This document shows, piece by piece, positions 1 through 12,709 of a stretch of DNA of 64,000 nucleotides. Numbering within the stretch: position 1 is the first letter of the stretch; the number at the start of each line of letters is the position of its first letter. The stretch lies in the NCBI GenBank assembly GCA_013396635.1, contig WBMW01005106.1, positions 703,130 through 767,129 of the forward strand, in the 5' to 3' direction. Made by a program: the position numbers and the translations under genes. Below the pieces are notes generated by a model. It saw only the letters and a list, made by a program, of their open reading frames with translations. It searched no databases and was not told where the DNA came from. Origin of the DNA: Penelope pileata (lineage: Eukaryota; Chordata; Aves; Galliformes; Cracidae).

Positions 1-2219
1 CACAGCCAGACTACAAAGCACTGTGCTCCACCTGCTTGCCCCTACAGGGAAATTGCTCGGAGAGGGTTCAGCCCAGCGGGATGCTGAAGCAAGCATCTCC
101 TGTAATCACTGGCATGAATACAGAGCAGCAACATCCACCACTCTATTTTGCCTTTTTTTTTAGGCATTTAGTGGTGTTTCTTAGTCCTAGCACATTTACC
201 ATGTGCTTACGTGCAGCGAGGATGATGCTCCTATTTCTTCAACTTCAGTTTGAATTTCCATTGAACACATGTAAGGTTTTTCCTGTTAAAACTACAGTTT
301 TCTTAGAGCTGTGTGCCAGGTAACTCCAGCTTAACCGAAGCTTTGCTTGTGTTATAGCTGGGGGAGAGCAGATGATTGATAGACATTTTTCTGCATCTTG
401 TAGCCCTGTGAGTGTTCTACACAGGCACAACAGAACCCCAGTACAAGGAAAAAACCTGCTCCTGAATGCTGGGAATGTAAGGGTGACTCCTGCAAGTTTT
501 GCACTAACTGCTGCCGTGAGCTCTTGTTTAATTGGGGTTGGGAAGCGGTAGCCATGCTGCCAAAGTGCACTGATCAGCCCCTCTGTTTTACAACATTGCT
601 CAGTTCTGAGAATTTTTGGCAGTAACAGAATGATCAAATCCAGATGCTCTTCTGCTGAAGCCCTAGCTGCTCCCCACAGGAAAGCCTCACATGCGCCTTA
701 ATGCTAAGCCTATAGAAACCAAGGGGATTTGAGACACTTCACTGCAGGCTGTTGCATCTGGCCTGTGCTGGCTGCCTGGGGCTGGGGCCCTAATTAGCAT
801 GCTTCAGATTGCTTTTTAACTCCCTCTCACCCACACAGGCATTTATGGTTAAAACCTACACAGCCATTTCAAGATGCAAAGTTATTTTTTTTCTGAGGTA
901 CAACTTTATGTTGTCTTACACAGTGGAGTGATGATGGGATGAGCACAGACGGGCCAGGAGACGGGCCCTGCCTCCATGTGAGTGCCCTTGGGGGAGTGGT
1001 GGAAGGAAGGCACGGCCTCTCTCTGACAGCAGAGCTGTTCAGCATAAGCCATGCTCTAATTCTGTGACTAAACGAAAAGCTAGACTAACTGCTGGGCAGA
1101 ACTAATCTCTCTTTCAAGTAAGCCATTTCTTGCAGCCTGCACTTCAATCAAAGAAAGCCACTGCAGCCAAGGGGAGGCTTCTGCTGGGCTGAAAACATGA
1201 GCATGAGTGTGGATCTGCATTCCCTGGCTGGATGAATGTTAGGGGTCACCTCAGTCTGTGCAGTAACTCAATTGGGTTGGGGCAGAGACACATCCAAGCT
1301 CATTTAAGTATTTGCTGTGCAATGCAGGGGAGATTCAGGCTGAGGTTGAGGCTGTTGTGTTTCCATGAGTCCCTCAGAGCTGAGTTTCTGAGGAGCTGCT
1401 CTCAGTTGCTTCCATGATGCACTCAAGGAGACACCTGGTGGGCACGAGGAAAAGGAGAAGTGGCTGCACTGAAGGATGGGATAAACTGAGACCCTGCATG
1501 GAGATGTTGTTTAAAATACTTTTTTTTTTTTTAAAAAAAGGCTTGCTCCAAAGGCCCTCATTGACCCATTAAGGCTTCATTTGTGCCTGTGGGGAAGTAC
1601 CTGCATTGTGCCCAGGATGCGCAGTAAGAATGGGGAAAAAATCATTGAATCAATGGGCTAAGATACGTGGTCATAGACACTAGATACAAACCAAAAATAA
1701 AGGCTTACATAACATACTTGGCCCATTCAAAAAAAAAAGTTTGTTTATGAAATTTTCAAATTAATTTTTAGTAATTTCAATGTTTAAGTAGAATTTTTGA
1801 TGCAGACAGATCAAATGCATTCAAGCATTCAATTTCTAGCAATATTTGAACTGTGTTAGCAAAGTACTCAGTATTTTGTTGCAGTTCTATCCTTTATGGT
1901 GTCTGCTGAAGGTGGGGTTCCGTGTTTGGCAGCCCACAAGTAGGGACCACAAAAGCCAAGTGGTAACTCAGCTCATGGGTTAGCTCCATGTGCAGCTGCT
2001 TGGACTGAGAAGCCCAGGACAGGCACAGAAGTTACCTCCAGGTCTGAGGAAAGCAACCTTCAGTGGGCCACCCGGACACGCCTCTATTTAAACTTTGGGT
2101 GTAGATGATTCATGCAAAAATAGCGCCCACAAAGTCCACACGCTCCTTGAAGGACAGAGCTAATCTTTAATGCACCGAGAATGTTACACTTCTATCTTAA
2201 CAGCACAGCCTGTCTATTT
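1..2219. other. Intergenic region downstream of CCDC83
   Basis: No exon with supported splice sites and no recognised repeat family was found here. Small open frames are short and lack splice context or similarity I recognise. A plus-strand AATAAA at 1696-1701 is followed by A-rich sequence but cannot be tied to a gene. In mammals the neighbour converging on CCDC83 is PICALM, so an untranslated 3' end of that gene could lie at or beyond the left edge. Nothing in the sequence confirms this. Confidence 0.5.
2166..2171 (-). promoter_or_regulatory. Possible CCDC83 polyadenylation signal (ATTAAA)
   Basis: On the minus strand an ATTAAA hexamer lies about 50 nt beyond the CCDC83 stop codon. ATTAAA is the commonest variant of the AATAAA signal. 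No canonical AATAAA was seen on this strand close to the stop. It would imply a short 3' untranslated region, but a more distal site is not excluded. Confidence 0.35.
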
Positions 2220-2405
2220 TTAACCAACCTTTTCTTTAGATAAGGCCTTGATCATCCGAGGTGTGATGTGCTTGTCTGATTTACCAATGTAGTCACCTTC
2301 TATGTAGGTTCTGCTTGGCCCATCTTCTGGCTGTTTGTGAACAGGCACGGCTCTTCCAACCACACACATCGGCTTGGACTTCAGAGGACCCAGCTTTAAG
2401 TATTC
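2220..2405 (-). CDS. CCDC83: CCDC83 coding exon 10 (last)
   Basis: This exon encodes residues 348-408 and the TAA stop at 2220-2222. The acceptor is AG at 2406-2407 behind a TTCTTTCTTCTTAAG tract, and the exon starts in phase 0. It reads EYLKLGPLKSKPM near its start and ends SKEKVG. The LGPL stretch and a late HITPRMIK segment match the C-terminal end of human CCDC83 (HITYKMMK there). The tail is basic and not coiled coil. The open frame continues left of the acceptor into the intron, but that extension is not part of the gene. Confidence 0.9.
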   Translation of the reverse strand, partial: EYLKLGPLKSKPMCVVGRAVPVHKQPEDGPSRTYIEGDYIGKSDKHITPRMIKALSKEKVG

Positions 2406-4211
2406 CTTAAGAAGAAAGAATATTATTCTTCTGCAGTTACACAGAAAAGAGACAGATCTTTTTAAAAACAAAAACCCCACAGCATTTTTCCTCTTAAAAG
2501 CATCTGGCAAGGTATTGTCCTGTTCGGTAATTTCAGTGTTAATGGATGAATCCATAAGCCAGCTCATCTGAGGAGGGTGCAGCCCTGCTGCCCTCTTTTC
2601 CTGCATCTTTTCACCATTAATGCTTTTTCTGCAGACCAAGTTCTGTCCCCAAGTTTAGTTCTGTGCAAAGGATTAAACTAATCCAACAGCTCCTGACTGC
2701 CAAAAGACAGAGGTCCAGCTATGTGCTGCCGCCACGTTTGTGCTGGCTCTGGTCTTGTCCAGCCCTCTGAGTCAGTTCAGTTGACTAACCCAACAGAAAA
2801 CTAATACAAGGGGAGGGGGAAAAAAGCAAGCTTTTCTGCTGGGTTGGCGAGTGAATCAGCTGTAGAAAAGGCCAATGTGCACTGGAGCTGCCTACAGGCA
2901 GGAGCAGGAGCACACAGCCACGCTCAGGGAGAAGAAAGAAGGAGCCAACAGCGTGAGCTCTTGAGCCACCTCTACTTACTAAATGCTTTCATCTTAGTTG
3001 CTAACACAAGTCCACTGTTTGGAGTTAATTCTTTCCATAGTTTTCACCTTAATTCTTACAAAATACAAGAACGTAAGCAGCACCTACAGCCCTCAGTGGG
3101 GTGGGCACTGCAGTGCTAGCAGCAGGAAGACGTAAAGCCAGCGTTCCTCTCCCCAGGCACCAGCTGAGGGGAAACAAGCACCTGGACAGATTTTTTTGGT
3201 AAGTGTTCAGCTTTTCCACGTAATGATTCTTCAGGACAGAGCCACTCTTTAAGGCAGTCTCTGATCAAAGCAACACAGTGATTTGAATTAGAGGTTATTC
3301 ATCAAAAAAATGGAAATTTCTAGATATAGCTGTTTGTTTTTAAAAGCCAAACCTCTCATACCTCTCATTGTTCAGTGTTTGAACAGAACACTCAAGAGTA
3401 AGGAAACGTTATGGAGAGGTAACTTTACGCAGCAGGCCCTACAATCTGCACCACTTCTATATCATCATCTTAAATTTGCAGTACAAATCCATGACATGGA
3501 ATAATATATTTTCCATGAGTAATCAGTTTATTTACAAATGTATCCAGGTTCTCTTAACTCAAGGGTGCAGTACCACGTGGCACCAAAAACCATCTTATTG
3601 CATTGAGGATGTCCTGGGGCAGGTGCCATCACCCCTTCTGAGAACTAAACTCTGTCCATTTACACCTAACCTGTGCCTTTATTTTTCCTCAGCCCCTACA
3701 TGTTGCACCCAAAAACACCTCCATCTTGGCTTTCCATTGAAAGAGCACCGTGTTGATCCTTTGATGCTACGTAGAGCTGATATAGCACAGAGGACCAGCA
3801 TCCAAGCAACTGAGAGTCTGTCAGTACCACAGGAACTGTCACTTGGTGACATTCAACTCTTTCAATAGAAAACTTCATCCCGACACTGTATGCTGGTTCC
3901 TAGGACAGCAGCACCAAAACACCGTGTGTTGTGCTATCAGAAGTGCCCTAAGGCCCCCAGGACAGCTGTGCAGCCCCTGTGACACAGAACCTGTGTTTTT
4001 TCAGCCAGCCTCTGACGGATAGGGAGCATCCTAACCATCTCAAACAGCACTTGATGCCCACAGTTAAGGAACTGAATTGTGCATTATGTAAAAGACATCA
4101 GTTTTTCTCTGCCATAACGGCACTGGGGATAGAACCACCCCTGGCAGAAGCTCCTGCTCCACACTGGAAGACATCTGTGCCAGTGAAAGACCCAAATACC
4201 TGAACTCGTAC
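2406..4211 (-). other. CCDC83 intron 9
   Basis: GT-AG intron between coding exons 9 and 10. It holds an open stretch near 3476-3868 on both strands that shows no family similarity and no matching splice phase. No CR1 or other recognised repeat was seen. Confidence 0.8.
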
Positions 4212-4393
4212 CTGGAAATCCTTTTCAACTTCAAACAAGCTGTTAAGAACTGGATTCAATGAGTTTTCCTGTAGCTCCTCATCGCTGTCTTGTGACTTCC
4301 CATTCTCTGTTTCATAGTGTATCTTTGGAAGGACTTTCTTTTTCTGACAGGGGACTATGGCACTTCTGAGGCTTTCCTCTTCATCTGTCTTTG
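4212..4393 (-). CDS. CCDC83: CCDC83 coding exon 9
   Basis: A 182-nt exon for residues 287-347. The acceptor (TTTAAAAAG, then CAAAGACAG) supplies two bases to a codon split from exon 8, and the donor CCAG/GTACGAG ends in phase 0. The frame upstream of the acceptor is closed by TAA, which fixes the junction. The product is acidic and serine-rich (TDEEESLR, DSDEELQENS, then VEKDFQ). In human CCDC83 the equivalent region is also acidic and poorly conserved, ending in EKDF before the LGPL block. It is likely a flexible linker after the coiled coil. Confidence 0.9.
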
Positions 4394-5864
4394 CTTTTTA
4401 AAGAGAAAAATGATATATGTAATTGTTATAACTTTATAAAGATGACAACTGGTGTCATCTTTATATGCCAGTATGAGCGTTGCCTACAATCTTTAATGTG
4501 GGTTAGCCAGTGCAATGTAATAAACAGCTTGGCAGGATTTTTAATTGGCAGTCCAAGCCAAATGTTGATTTTGCTCACTGACTTTTCTGTTTATTTCTGT
4601 TCACAATTTCTGATCAAGATCAGGGGCAGAAATTGGAAGTTAGAAGCGATGGGTCTGGGGAACATGGCAGGGGGAAAAGTAGCTTTCATCAGTTCAACTT
4701 AAATCCTGTATAGCCATGAATAGTTAAAAAATAGGAAATATAGCAAAAATAGCTTTTTCTGTATCAGTGAATGTATCTCTAAATGTACACATCTGCAAGT
4801 TCCTGAGACATAGCTGTTATATCCCCTAACAGCTCACATTTGCAGTTGACTAGTTCTCAGTTGGCTATACATTAGTCTGGGACAGTGACTCAGCCCAGCT
4901 TACTGGAACAAGAGCTATTCCTCCCGTGACAGCACAGGTAACAGAGCTGAACCGCTCGAAGTAAATAGGTTCCTAATTCAGAAGCCTTAGTCAACGTGTT
5001 TGCTGGTGCCTGGTGGTCCCAGAAAGGCCCGTGTGTTGATCTGATGTGTGTGAACTGATCACAGCTTCAGACTTTCTCACATATTCACAACTGTAAGGCT
5101 TCAATTTCTGCAACTTCAGTTTGTCCTTTTTATTCCCTCTTTCTTCTGTTCACATTAAGGTACAAAAAAACCCCTTGTGATACTAAGGAATCCAGAGAAA
5201 CCACTCTGAATGGTTGAACACCATTGCAGAATGCACATTAAACACACTACAAAATACACTCTGAATGGATAAACACCATCACAAAACACACAGCCCTTCT
5301 TTCTGAGAGGTACATACTTTCCTGGGCACTCCTACCAGACTATGTTCAGCCCAAAGTTCAGTACTGATAGCAAGATTTTCAGTTCAGGCTGAGCTCCGTG
5401 CAGCTTCATCTGCTCTCGCTAGAGCCTCATTTCAGTTAGCTCTGGTGTACACCTCTGTGAGCTGAACGACTGCAAGGTGCACCAACATGTCCCAGAGAGG
5501 ATGCAGTGGCTTTCACTTGACAAGATACAACAACAATGTTACAATGATATGGATCAGTAAAGAACTGATTATGGTATGACTCATATCTTTGTAAAAGATG
5601 GCTGATCCTATTAGCCATGTTCCTGGCTAGCTCTTTGGGTAATTACATTCAACAAGCTAAACACTGATTTCCATTTTAAAACAATGTTGCAGATTGGGTT
5701 TTATTTTCCTAACACAAACTATAGTTTGTCATTACGGTGGTGGCTGCCTTTATGTGGGAAATTCAGTGCTCACCATGTAAAGCAGGCAGGTTGGAGAAAC
5801 CTTAAGAAATAAAAAGTTTTTAAATGTCCACAGACTTAACAGTTCTTACAAGCATGTGCATTAC
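4394..5864 (-). other. CCDC83 intron 8
   Basis: Intron with an imperfect direct repeat: 5201-5223 and 5260-5281 share an ACTCTGAATGG..AACACCAT core about 60 bp apart. Nothing else was recognised. Confidence 0.75.
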
Positions 5865-5935
5865 CTGAGTGCTCTCTGGTTTCCTCCCGAGGAGATTCAT
5901 CTTGCAAGCCAGGTGCCTGAGTAAGAAACAAACGC
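5865..5935 (-). CDS. CCDC83: CCDC83 coding exon 8
   Basis: A 71-nt exon covering residues 263-287. It opens RRLFLTQAPGLQDESP, the best conserved block against human CCDC83. The acceptor CATAG/GCG lies just inside a 22-base T run on the minus strand (plus-strand A run 5945-5966), an unusually pure polypyrimidine tract. The donor is TCAG/GTAATG. The first base completes an Arg codon from exon 7 and the last base starts an Ala codon finished by exon 9. A competing AG lies inside the exon (ACTCAG), but only the upstream choice keeps phase with exon 7. Confidence 0.92.
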
Positions 5936-7024
5936 CTATGAAATAAAAAAAAAAAAAAAAAAAAAACTCGCATTAGAGGTCTGAATTTTCTCTCTAAATC
6001 ACTCCATGCAATCTCTTGAGGTGTGAGGAGAGTGCCCCGTGTGAAAGCCATTTGCTGCCTCGCCACAGATGCAGAATAGCACAATGGCTTAAAAATGCAA
6101 CGGAGGCAGCCAGGTAGCTTAGCAGCTAATGCGCTGCTCCTTTTTTGTTCTTAGTGCTTTAGTTCAGCTATGTCCATGAGACTAAAAGAAAACAAAATGT
6201 TATAGTCTCCAGTCAGTCCAAGCCTCAAACTGCAGCTGGCAGCTCTTTCTTGAAAGCAGTTCAGAGCTTGGAGAGAAAAATGTTCACTTCTGACTGAAGA
6301 GATTGAACTTTTTTGTGCAATATGACTGAAATCACTGAGCTGGGACTAGAAAATGAAGAGGGGTCATTCCCAGTGTTACCCTGCGCTTTTGATATCATTA
6401 GTGATGACATTTTGAAGGTAAATTAATCATTCTCTAGGGAACAAGTTAAATCATTTTATAGAATGGTTTCATAGAATGGCTTAGGTTGGAAGGGACCTGA
6501 AAAGAAACCAATACTACAGACACCTCTGCAGAGAAACCCATCTGAAGGCCTCTTCCTTCTGCTCAGTACTGTGGGCCACCTAGTTCACTTGAGATTGCAA
6601 AATCCCATATATTTGCATATTAATCCTCACGTCCTTTAACATTTTACCAACAAAAAAGGAAAAATCTACCACTCAGCACTTGGTCTGAGGAGCTGGGTCT
6701 GAGACCATTACAAGAGAAAGAAACTATTTCCAAGCCCCACTAGTATCTCCATCAGAAGAAAGTACTAACCTACAAGGACTCAAATAACCCAGCTTCTTCC
6801 TGGGTGAATGTTGACATTCCTTGAATGTTGGTATTTAGAAGGTTACAAGGTCACTGTCACCCTTCAAAGGTACAAGTCCCACACATAGTCAAATCCTGTC
6901 TCCCCACAACTAGAAAACTACCTTGGTTTTGTTGCTGGAGAGCCCAGATAGCTCTACGGGTAGAAGCAGGCTTTATTTCTAAAAAATTATGATCACTTCT
7001 GAGCCTGTGAAGTCATCACTTTAC
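5936..7024 (-). other. CCDC83 intron 7
   Basis: GT-AG intron carrying a short CR1 3'-end fragment near 6459-6512 and the pure A run (plus strand) at 5945-5966. No further structure was recognised. Confidence 0.8.
6459..6512 (-). mobile_element. Short CR1 LINE 3'-end remnant
   Basis: The plus-strand text contains the hallmark ATAGAATGG..TTGGAAGGGACCT, which is the complement of the 3' terminus of avian CR1 elements. Only about 50 bp are recognisable before similarity fades. It lies in CCDC83 intron 7 in the same orientation as that gene. Confidence 0.75.
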
Positions 7025-7146
7025 CTGGGTACTCTCAGATTCTGAATTTTGCTCTCCATCAGTTTTCTCACTAAACTGATATTTTCTTCTTCCAGGAGTT
7101 GAACAGAAGCTTTCAAATCGCTCACTTCCCTTCGGTACAGTTCAAC
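7025..7146 (-). CDS. CCDC83: CCDC83 coding exon 7
   Basis: A 122-nt exon for residues 223-263. It starts in phase 0 after ATTAAAAG and ends two bases into an Arg codon (CCCAG/GTAAAG). It reads VELYRREVSDLKASVQ, then LLEEENISLVRKL, then NLRVP. Hydrophobic residues sit at a/d-like spacing and the fragment is highly charged, so this is the C-terminal part of the coiled coil. Human CCDC83 has a matching VAIHRKEVEELK / ELEAENL stretch here. Confidence 0.92.
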
Positions 7147-9269
7147 CTTTTAATAATTAAAAATAATAATAATTAATTTTAGATAAACCATACCCATATC
7201 GGAAAGCTTTCCTAGGAACTCTCTCAATAGTATACACCTAGGAAGAAAGCAGCTGCATCAGCCACCCTGTGCATCTGGTGGAGAAACAGTGATGCACAGT
7301 TTCAGGCAAAGGGAAGGTCTCTCTGGTTCTCCCCCATTGGAACCCTGACCGTCAATCACGGGCACACATCTGGGCAATGCCAGCCTGCTAGCAGAGCTTT
7401 CTCATGTGGCCAAATAGTTCTGGGAGAGAGACACTCTGGATTTGACTTTTTTAATTTCACAGCAGAGCTTTGAGAGAGAAAAACTTCCTTTGTAGAGTCA
7501 AATCCAGGCCCTTGCTCAGCAAGCGTTGCTTTTCCAATTCCCATCTATTCCTAAGGCTTTCTTATCCAAAATCAGTGATGCTTTCAGTCCAAGTTAACAA
7601 CCATAACATAGACTAAACCTCAGGTTTTACTTTCTTTTGGACTGGTATTCACCCCATATTGCAATGGGGTTACATTAACCACGGGATACCAGTTATTCAG
7701 GTCCCACAGTTTCTCTCAATTTACCTGAAGTTCTTACCTCCTTCACTGGAAATATAACGTACTATGGGATGGATACCTTCTCCAAAATCATACATGCACA
7801 TGTATAAAAACAGTATTTAGTGACCTGAATGCTTCTGGTCTCACCTAGGCCAAATTATAATCATCAAAATTTGCAGTGAAAAGTTACTTCCCATTTCTCC
7901 CACTGATTAAAAAAGGTTAATGACAGGACATTGAGCAGCAACGGGACGTGGATCGGCACAATGGGGTGATGCAGCTTTGTATCATCTCGGTGTGACACAA
8001 TACCCATGGAAAAATGTGACTCCAAATTCATTCCAGTTTGGAAGTAACTATTTTGAGTCTGTATTGGTAGCTCACTTTTCAGTTCAATGGCCAAACTGAA
8101 AAAAATTTAAAATTTTGAACAGTGACAAAACTGATTTTTTTTCCTCTCTAAAAGAAAATACTGGAAGAGACTGTCAGGTATGTGTAAACATTAGCCTGAA
8201 AGAAAAACCATGCAATCATTTCATTTGTATAGGGAAAGCAAAGAAAATGAATGGATGAATTCAAAGGATGGGAAAAGTTGGTGATAGTGGTTTTGTTTCT
8301 CACAATAATGCAGAGCGCTAACTCATAGGAAACTCATAACAAAAGAAACTAATCCATAACACAGAAAGCTTCCATTTGAGAGGAAAGAAACTCACAGCCC
8401 CTGAGAATGGGGCCTGTCAGGACATAAGAGTACTCCAAAGCGGGTCTCCCCTGTTGACACGGCCTAATATTGTGTAAAATTTGTGAGACAGAGAGAAGGG
8501 AAGGGAATTCTCCAGCTATACGTACTCTTTCAGTGGTAGGACATAAATTCAAGCTCCCATTTGTTTATACAGATTAAAACATTCATTCCCTTCTGCTGAC
8601 AACTACCTCATTGCCACAAAAACCGTGGTTTGGACACCTTCCTTGGAAAGTAAAGATGTGAGCTCAGAGCTCATTAAGCTGAAGAAGGAAAGCCATATCC
8701 TTGCACATTGGCAAGTGCCTTAAACTAGTAGGTAAAAGGGAGAAACTGCCAGATTTGTTGATTTGGCACTGAAAAATAATAAGCTCATTCATTAACTTCC
8801 AAAAAAGTTTTCCTCAGTTCTTTACTGTGAGCTGCAAAAATGGGGAAGGACATTTCTTCCCTTCAATCTCTTCCTTGGGTTTGACTGCAGCAAAGAATCT
8901 GTATTGATTGGAACAAACCCAATCAAACTTTCACCACGGATAAATCAGTTTCATGAATCTGGCCCACAAAAAGATTTTCCTTGACAATAAAAGTTGCATA
9001 TATCTAACATTTAGCTCTAAATTGCCATAAAAGAACAGTATAAAAGCTATCAAGTAACCAACTACAGCTATGTGCAATTTTGATTTTCCTCTCTTCAGTG
9101 TCCCAGCCTCCAGGGTTTCTTTATACCTCCCACTTAAAGCTGCCTGAAGCCCCTTTTTCTCCAAAACTGTTTTCCTCTCTCCTATGAAAGTCTTCAGACC
9201 CAGTCACTGGGAACACTGTGTTTCAAACCTGTGCTGCCACGATAAACTGAAAACAAATGATCCTCTTAC
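7147..9269 (-). other. CCDC83 intron 6
   Basis: About 2.1 kb with no recognised repeat or exon. Open frames at 7356-7544, 7864-8094 and 8931-9164 are short and lack splice or family support. Confidence 0.75.
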
Positions 9270-9338
9270 CTCTTCTTTTAGCCACTCATTTTCTTCAATT
9301 TCTTTGCAGCTGTTTTTGTGTAAGTATCTTACAGCACT
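9270..9338 (-). CDS. CCDC83: CCDC83 coding exon 6
   Basis: A 69-nt symmetrical exon (phase 0 at both ends) for residues 200-222, reading SAVRYLHKNSCKEIEENEWL then KEE. The acceptor is TTCTCAG/AGT and the donor GAG/GTAAGAG. The ExWENDWLKKE motif of the human protein corresponds to the EIEENEWLKEE seen here. Because it is a multiple of three, skipping it would keep frame. Confidence 0.92.
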
Positions 9339-10211
9339 CTGAGAAAACACAATTTAAGATCATCTCTGAAAGCAGGACTTGGACAGTGCTGTATACTAAA
9401 AAGAACCGTCTGCTGCTTATCAGGAAATAATTAAGAAACATCCACACAACAGACTGTAACATCCCCTGAGGGATTACAGGCAGATTTAGACCACAAGGCC
9501 AGCTGTTTCTTCTCCATCATCCAGCCCAGTGTGGTTTACATGACAAGCAATTTTTACCAATATTTTATAGTTTCCTATAGTTGAACTGGGAGATTTTCTT
9601 TTTTATCTATTAATTACTGTTGAGTTCCCACTACTGTTCAAATCTTCCTGTGTTCAAGCTATCACAGCTTTGGCTATTAAAAAAAGACAAGTAAAATCAC
9701 AATGAAGGCAATACTGATCTCTGACAAGTGACATTAACATGCAGAGCTCTGTGCCAATGAGCCATTGCTACAATTTAATTATTGATGTCAGTAAGAGGAA
9801 AGGAACAACTGGGAGGGAAGATACTGCTGTAGATCACCATAAAGCCACGGGATTAGGTTCTCACGTGACATGTTTTTTTGATGTCTATGCAAACATCAAA
9901 ATGAAGATGGCAGCAAAAGTGACAGGTTCCTGAACAAGCAACATCTGTATGTGGTGCCCCAGGTTTCCATACCTTCTCCTATAAAATGCCATCGTTTCTA
10001 CTCATTGTCAGTCTGATGTAAAAAAAAGAAATGGTACATGTATGTAACAATAAACAATACCACATTCAGTGAGAGTACTAACAAGTTATTTTGTTCTCAA
10101 TTTGTCAGAAAAGTTCCACATTGTAATTCCAGTTAAAGTAATTATTAATACAGAGTACCTAAATTAGAACTATGATGCAGCTAGCATTTTGGAAAAAAGT
10201 AGAAGGAATAC
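9339..10211 (-). other. CCDC83 intron 5
   Basis: GT-AG intron of about 870 bp. No repeat, RNA gene or alternative exon was recognised. Confidence 0.75.
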
Positions 10212-10303
10212 CTCCGGGGCCTGTTCCTTGCTTTTCTTTGTGTACATCTCAACCAGGCTGTAATTCTCTTCTTTTGTTGCTTTCAAAGCATTTCTATAAT
10301 ATT
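10212..10303 (-). CDS. CCDC83: CCDC83 coding exon 5
   Basis: A 92-nt exon for residues 169-199. The acceptor GTTTTGAAG/AA finishes a Glu codon begun in exon 4, and the donor CCGGAG/GTATTC ends in phase 0. It reads YYRNALKATKEENYSLVEMY then TKKSKEQAPE, strongly charged and helix-forming, in the middle of the coiled coil. The phase match on both sides fixes the boundaries. Confidence 0.9.
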
Positions 10304-12709
10304 CTTCAAAACAAATAAACAAACAAACCAGAAATCAGTATCTGACATCAGTGTTGTTCCTACATAGGAACTTATCAGCCATTGAATTCCTTCAACAGCA
10401 GCTACTAAAGTGAGCAACTCTGCTAAGATATTTGTAGCTTAGCACTAAATTTTAACTCTCTCAATAGCAGAGCTCCTGGAATTATGAAAAAGATGTGCTT
10501 ACAAACCTAGCTTTTAGGCACAGAAGCGTATTAGATCACCTCATGCACATGGACTAGTACAGCATTCTTTTCAGTTACCATTATACAAAACCTAATGTAT
10601 TTTCTGACTTATAGTCAGAAGCCTTCCCGGGGGTTCTAATTAGACAACAGGGGGGAAAAAAAAAAAAAAAAAGGAAATGTAGCAATTGCCTCAATTATGT
10701 GCTCTCATCATTACTTGTGGTCCTTATTTAGAAAGTGTGTCATATCTAAATGAATTTGCTTGGCTTCAAGTTCTAGTTACTTACTATTTAATTATTTTAT
10801 CCTTCCCCTGTTTTTGTGATATTCTAAATAGCCATTTAGCTATTCTAAAAACTACTGATTTGTTTCTTTCTGCTTGTGAAACAATTAATGAGATTGTAGC
10901 AAATTTGTTTGAAGGAAGGCACTTCACACTGTTCCAGAAGCTTACAGTTCTGCCTGGCTCTGCACTTATGCTGCAGACAGTCTCCTTACTGTTGACCTGG
11001 CTCTAAATGAGTGTCTGGTCATGGACCCACTGTGGAATCAAAGGCAGTCAAATAAGAAAGGTGCATTAGTTGTGCATTAGTTCCTAATTTAACACTGTGA
11101 AAGCTGGCCTACCATAATCAATCCACCATCTGGACTTGGTAGAAAGAACTGGAAGTACTTACATGCTATAATTAAATCACCTTTTCATTCTTTCAGACAG
11201 CTAAACAATCTGAGATGCACTGGGAGAACAAGAAAAGGAGGAATTGTTCAGACATACTCACTTTTTCTAAGGAGGCTATTTTCCCTAAGTCTTGCTGCAA
11301 TGTTTTTCCCCCCAGACCTCACATAAGTGTAAGGTTTTCTTTTGCTACCTCTACCCTCCAGTAATTTTGTTTAAAATGTCATCTGCAGACCACATGAATT
11401 ATGCCAGTGTCAGGCCCTGCAGCAGTAACTACAGAGACAGAAACCACTCTGCCTATGCTTATTCCCTAATCCTGTTCCATATCTGAGAACTGAACAAGCC
11501 CAATTTGCTGCAGCATCACACTGGATGCTTGCTGGAAGTATTTTTTGTAGGCTAGAAGACAGTACTTCCCAGCTACAATTTTGATTCTAGGATGCTGAGT
11601 GAAACAGCACGCTAACATTCAGCACAGCATCATTTTACTGTGTGTTAATTAGCAACTGCTCTATGTATCTCTGTGACAGGCTATAAATACACTTCTGTTC
11701 AATCACACATTTTTGGCTCTGTGTCCCGTGACATGCAGGAGGTCAGACTGAATGTTATTGGCTCATTCTGCCATATTCTCTTTTTCATTTCACGTATCAG
11801 CAGCTGTACAGCAAAGTTTTTAATCAATTGAGAACAGGAAAACACACAAGGAAAAATACCAACCTCTCCTTAAATACAAAGCTTGATTTCTGACACACTA
11901 TTTGGCAATGCAGAAAACATAATGCAGATCTTAATCATGATAGAATATGTTTCAAGAGACAGAAAGATAGCTGGCTGGCTCTTATCCACAGTAGCTGATG
12001 CCTGATAATGGTTGGCACAGAATATATAGAGACTGTTAGAGCAGTGTCACTGCCTGTTACTACCAGCTGCTTGGCTGTGGTCATGCATACTGAGAGGGAC
12101 ATGAAGGAAGAATACCAGGACATCCTTCTCCTGTTAGTAGCATGGGTTACATATCAGCAAAACATTTAAATGATCTTAAAATAGTGCAGTAGTAAAGAAA
12201 TCTAATGGCTTTGTAAAGCACTCAGCACCAGAATACATAAGCTCTTAAATTAATTCCAGTGTTGTGTCAGTATTGAAACAGTTCCCAGGATTTGTATATG
12301 TCTGCACTGGCAGTTTTGCAGGGCCTCAGGCATGAGACTGTGCAACTGGGAGTCACAGTTCAAACCACTGGCTGTACAGCTCCCTCTAGTCCTGAATTTA
12401 AACCAGCATGCTCAATTCAAAGACTGTGTTCCAAGAATGAGCTCACACAACTAGCCTGTCAAAGGAGATTTCAACATGCAAAGTGCTTACAGCATGATGA
12501 GAAGCTGCAAGAGCAGAGCCAACGTTTTCAAATATGACTGCTAAGGGGTACCGGTGCGTAGGAAGATTCTGCAGTCCAGCTTAGGTTCATTGTTTTAAAA
12601 AGTTGATAGAAATGACTACAACTTGACCTCAAATTAAATTTATAATTAAATCATGCAAGTAATATACAAAGAATTTAGAAGACTTTCATTACACAAGCTG
12701 TAAACTGAC
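10304..12709 (-). other. CCDC83 intron 4
   Basis: About 2.4 kb. It contains a plus-strand A run near 10655-10672 after a G run. No transposon family or supported exon was recognised, and the open frame at 10686-11006 has no splice context. Confidence 0.75.

Noticed and set aside
1696..1701. Plus-strand AATAAA that could end a converging gene such as PICALM
   Set aside because: No coding sequence or recognisable 3' untranslated part of that gene lies to its left in this window, and such hexamers are common by chance.
3476..3878. Opposed open frames inside CCDC83 intron 9
   Set aside because: No splice boundaries fit the CCDC83 phase and no similarity was recognised.
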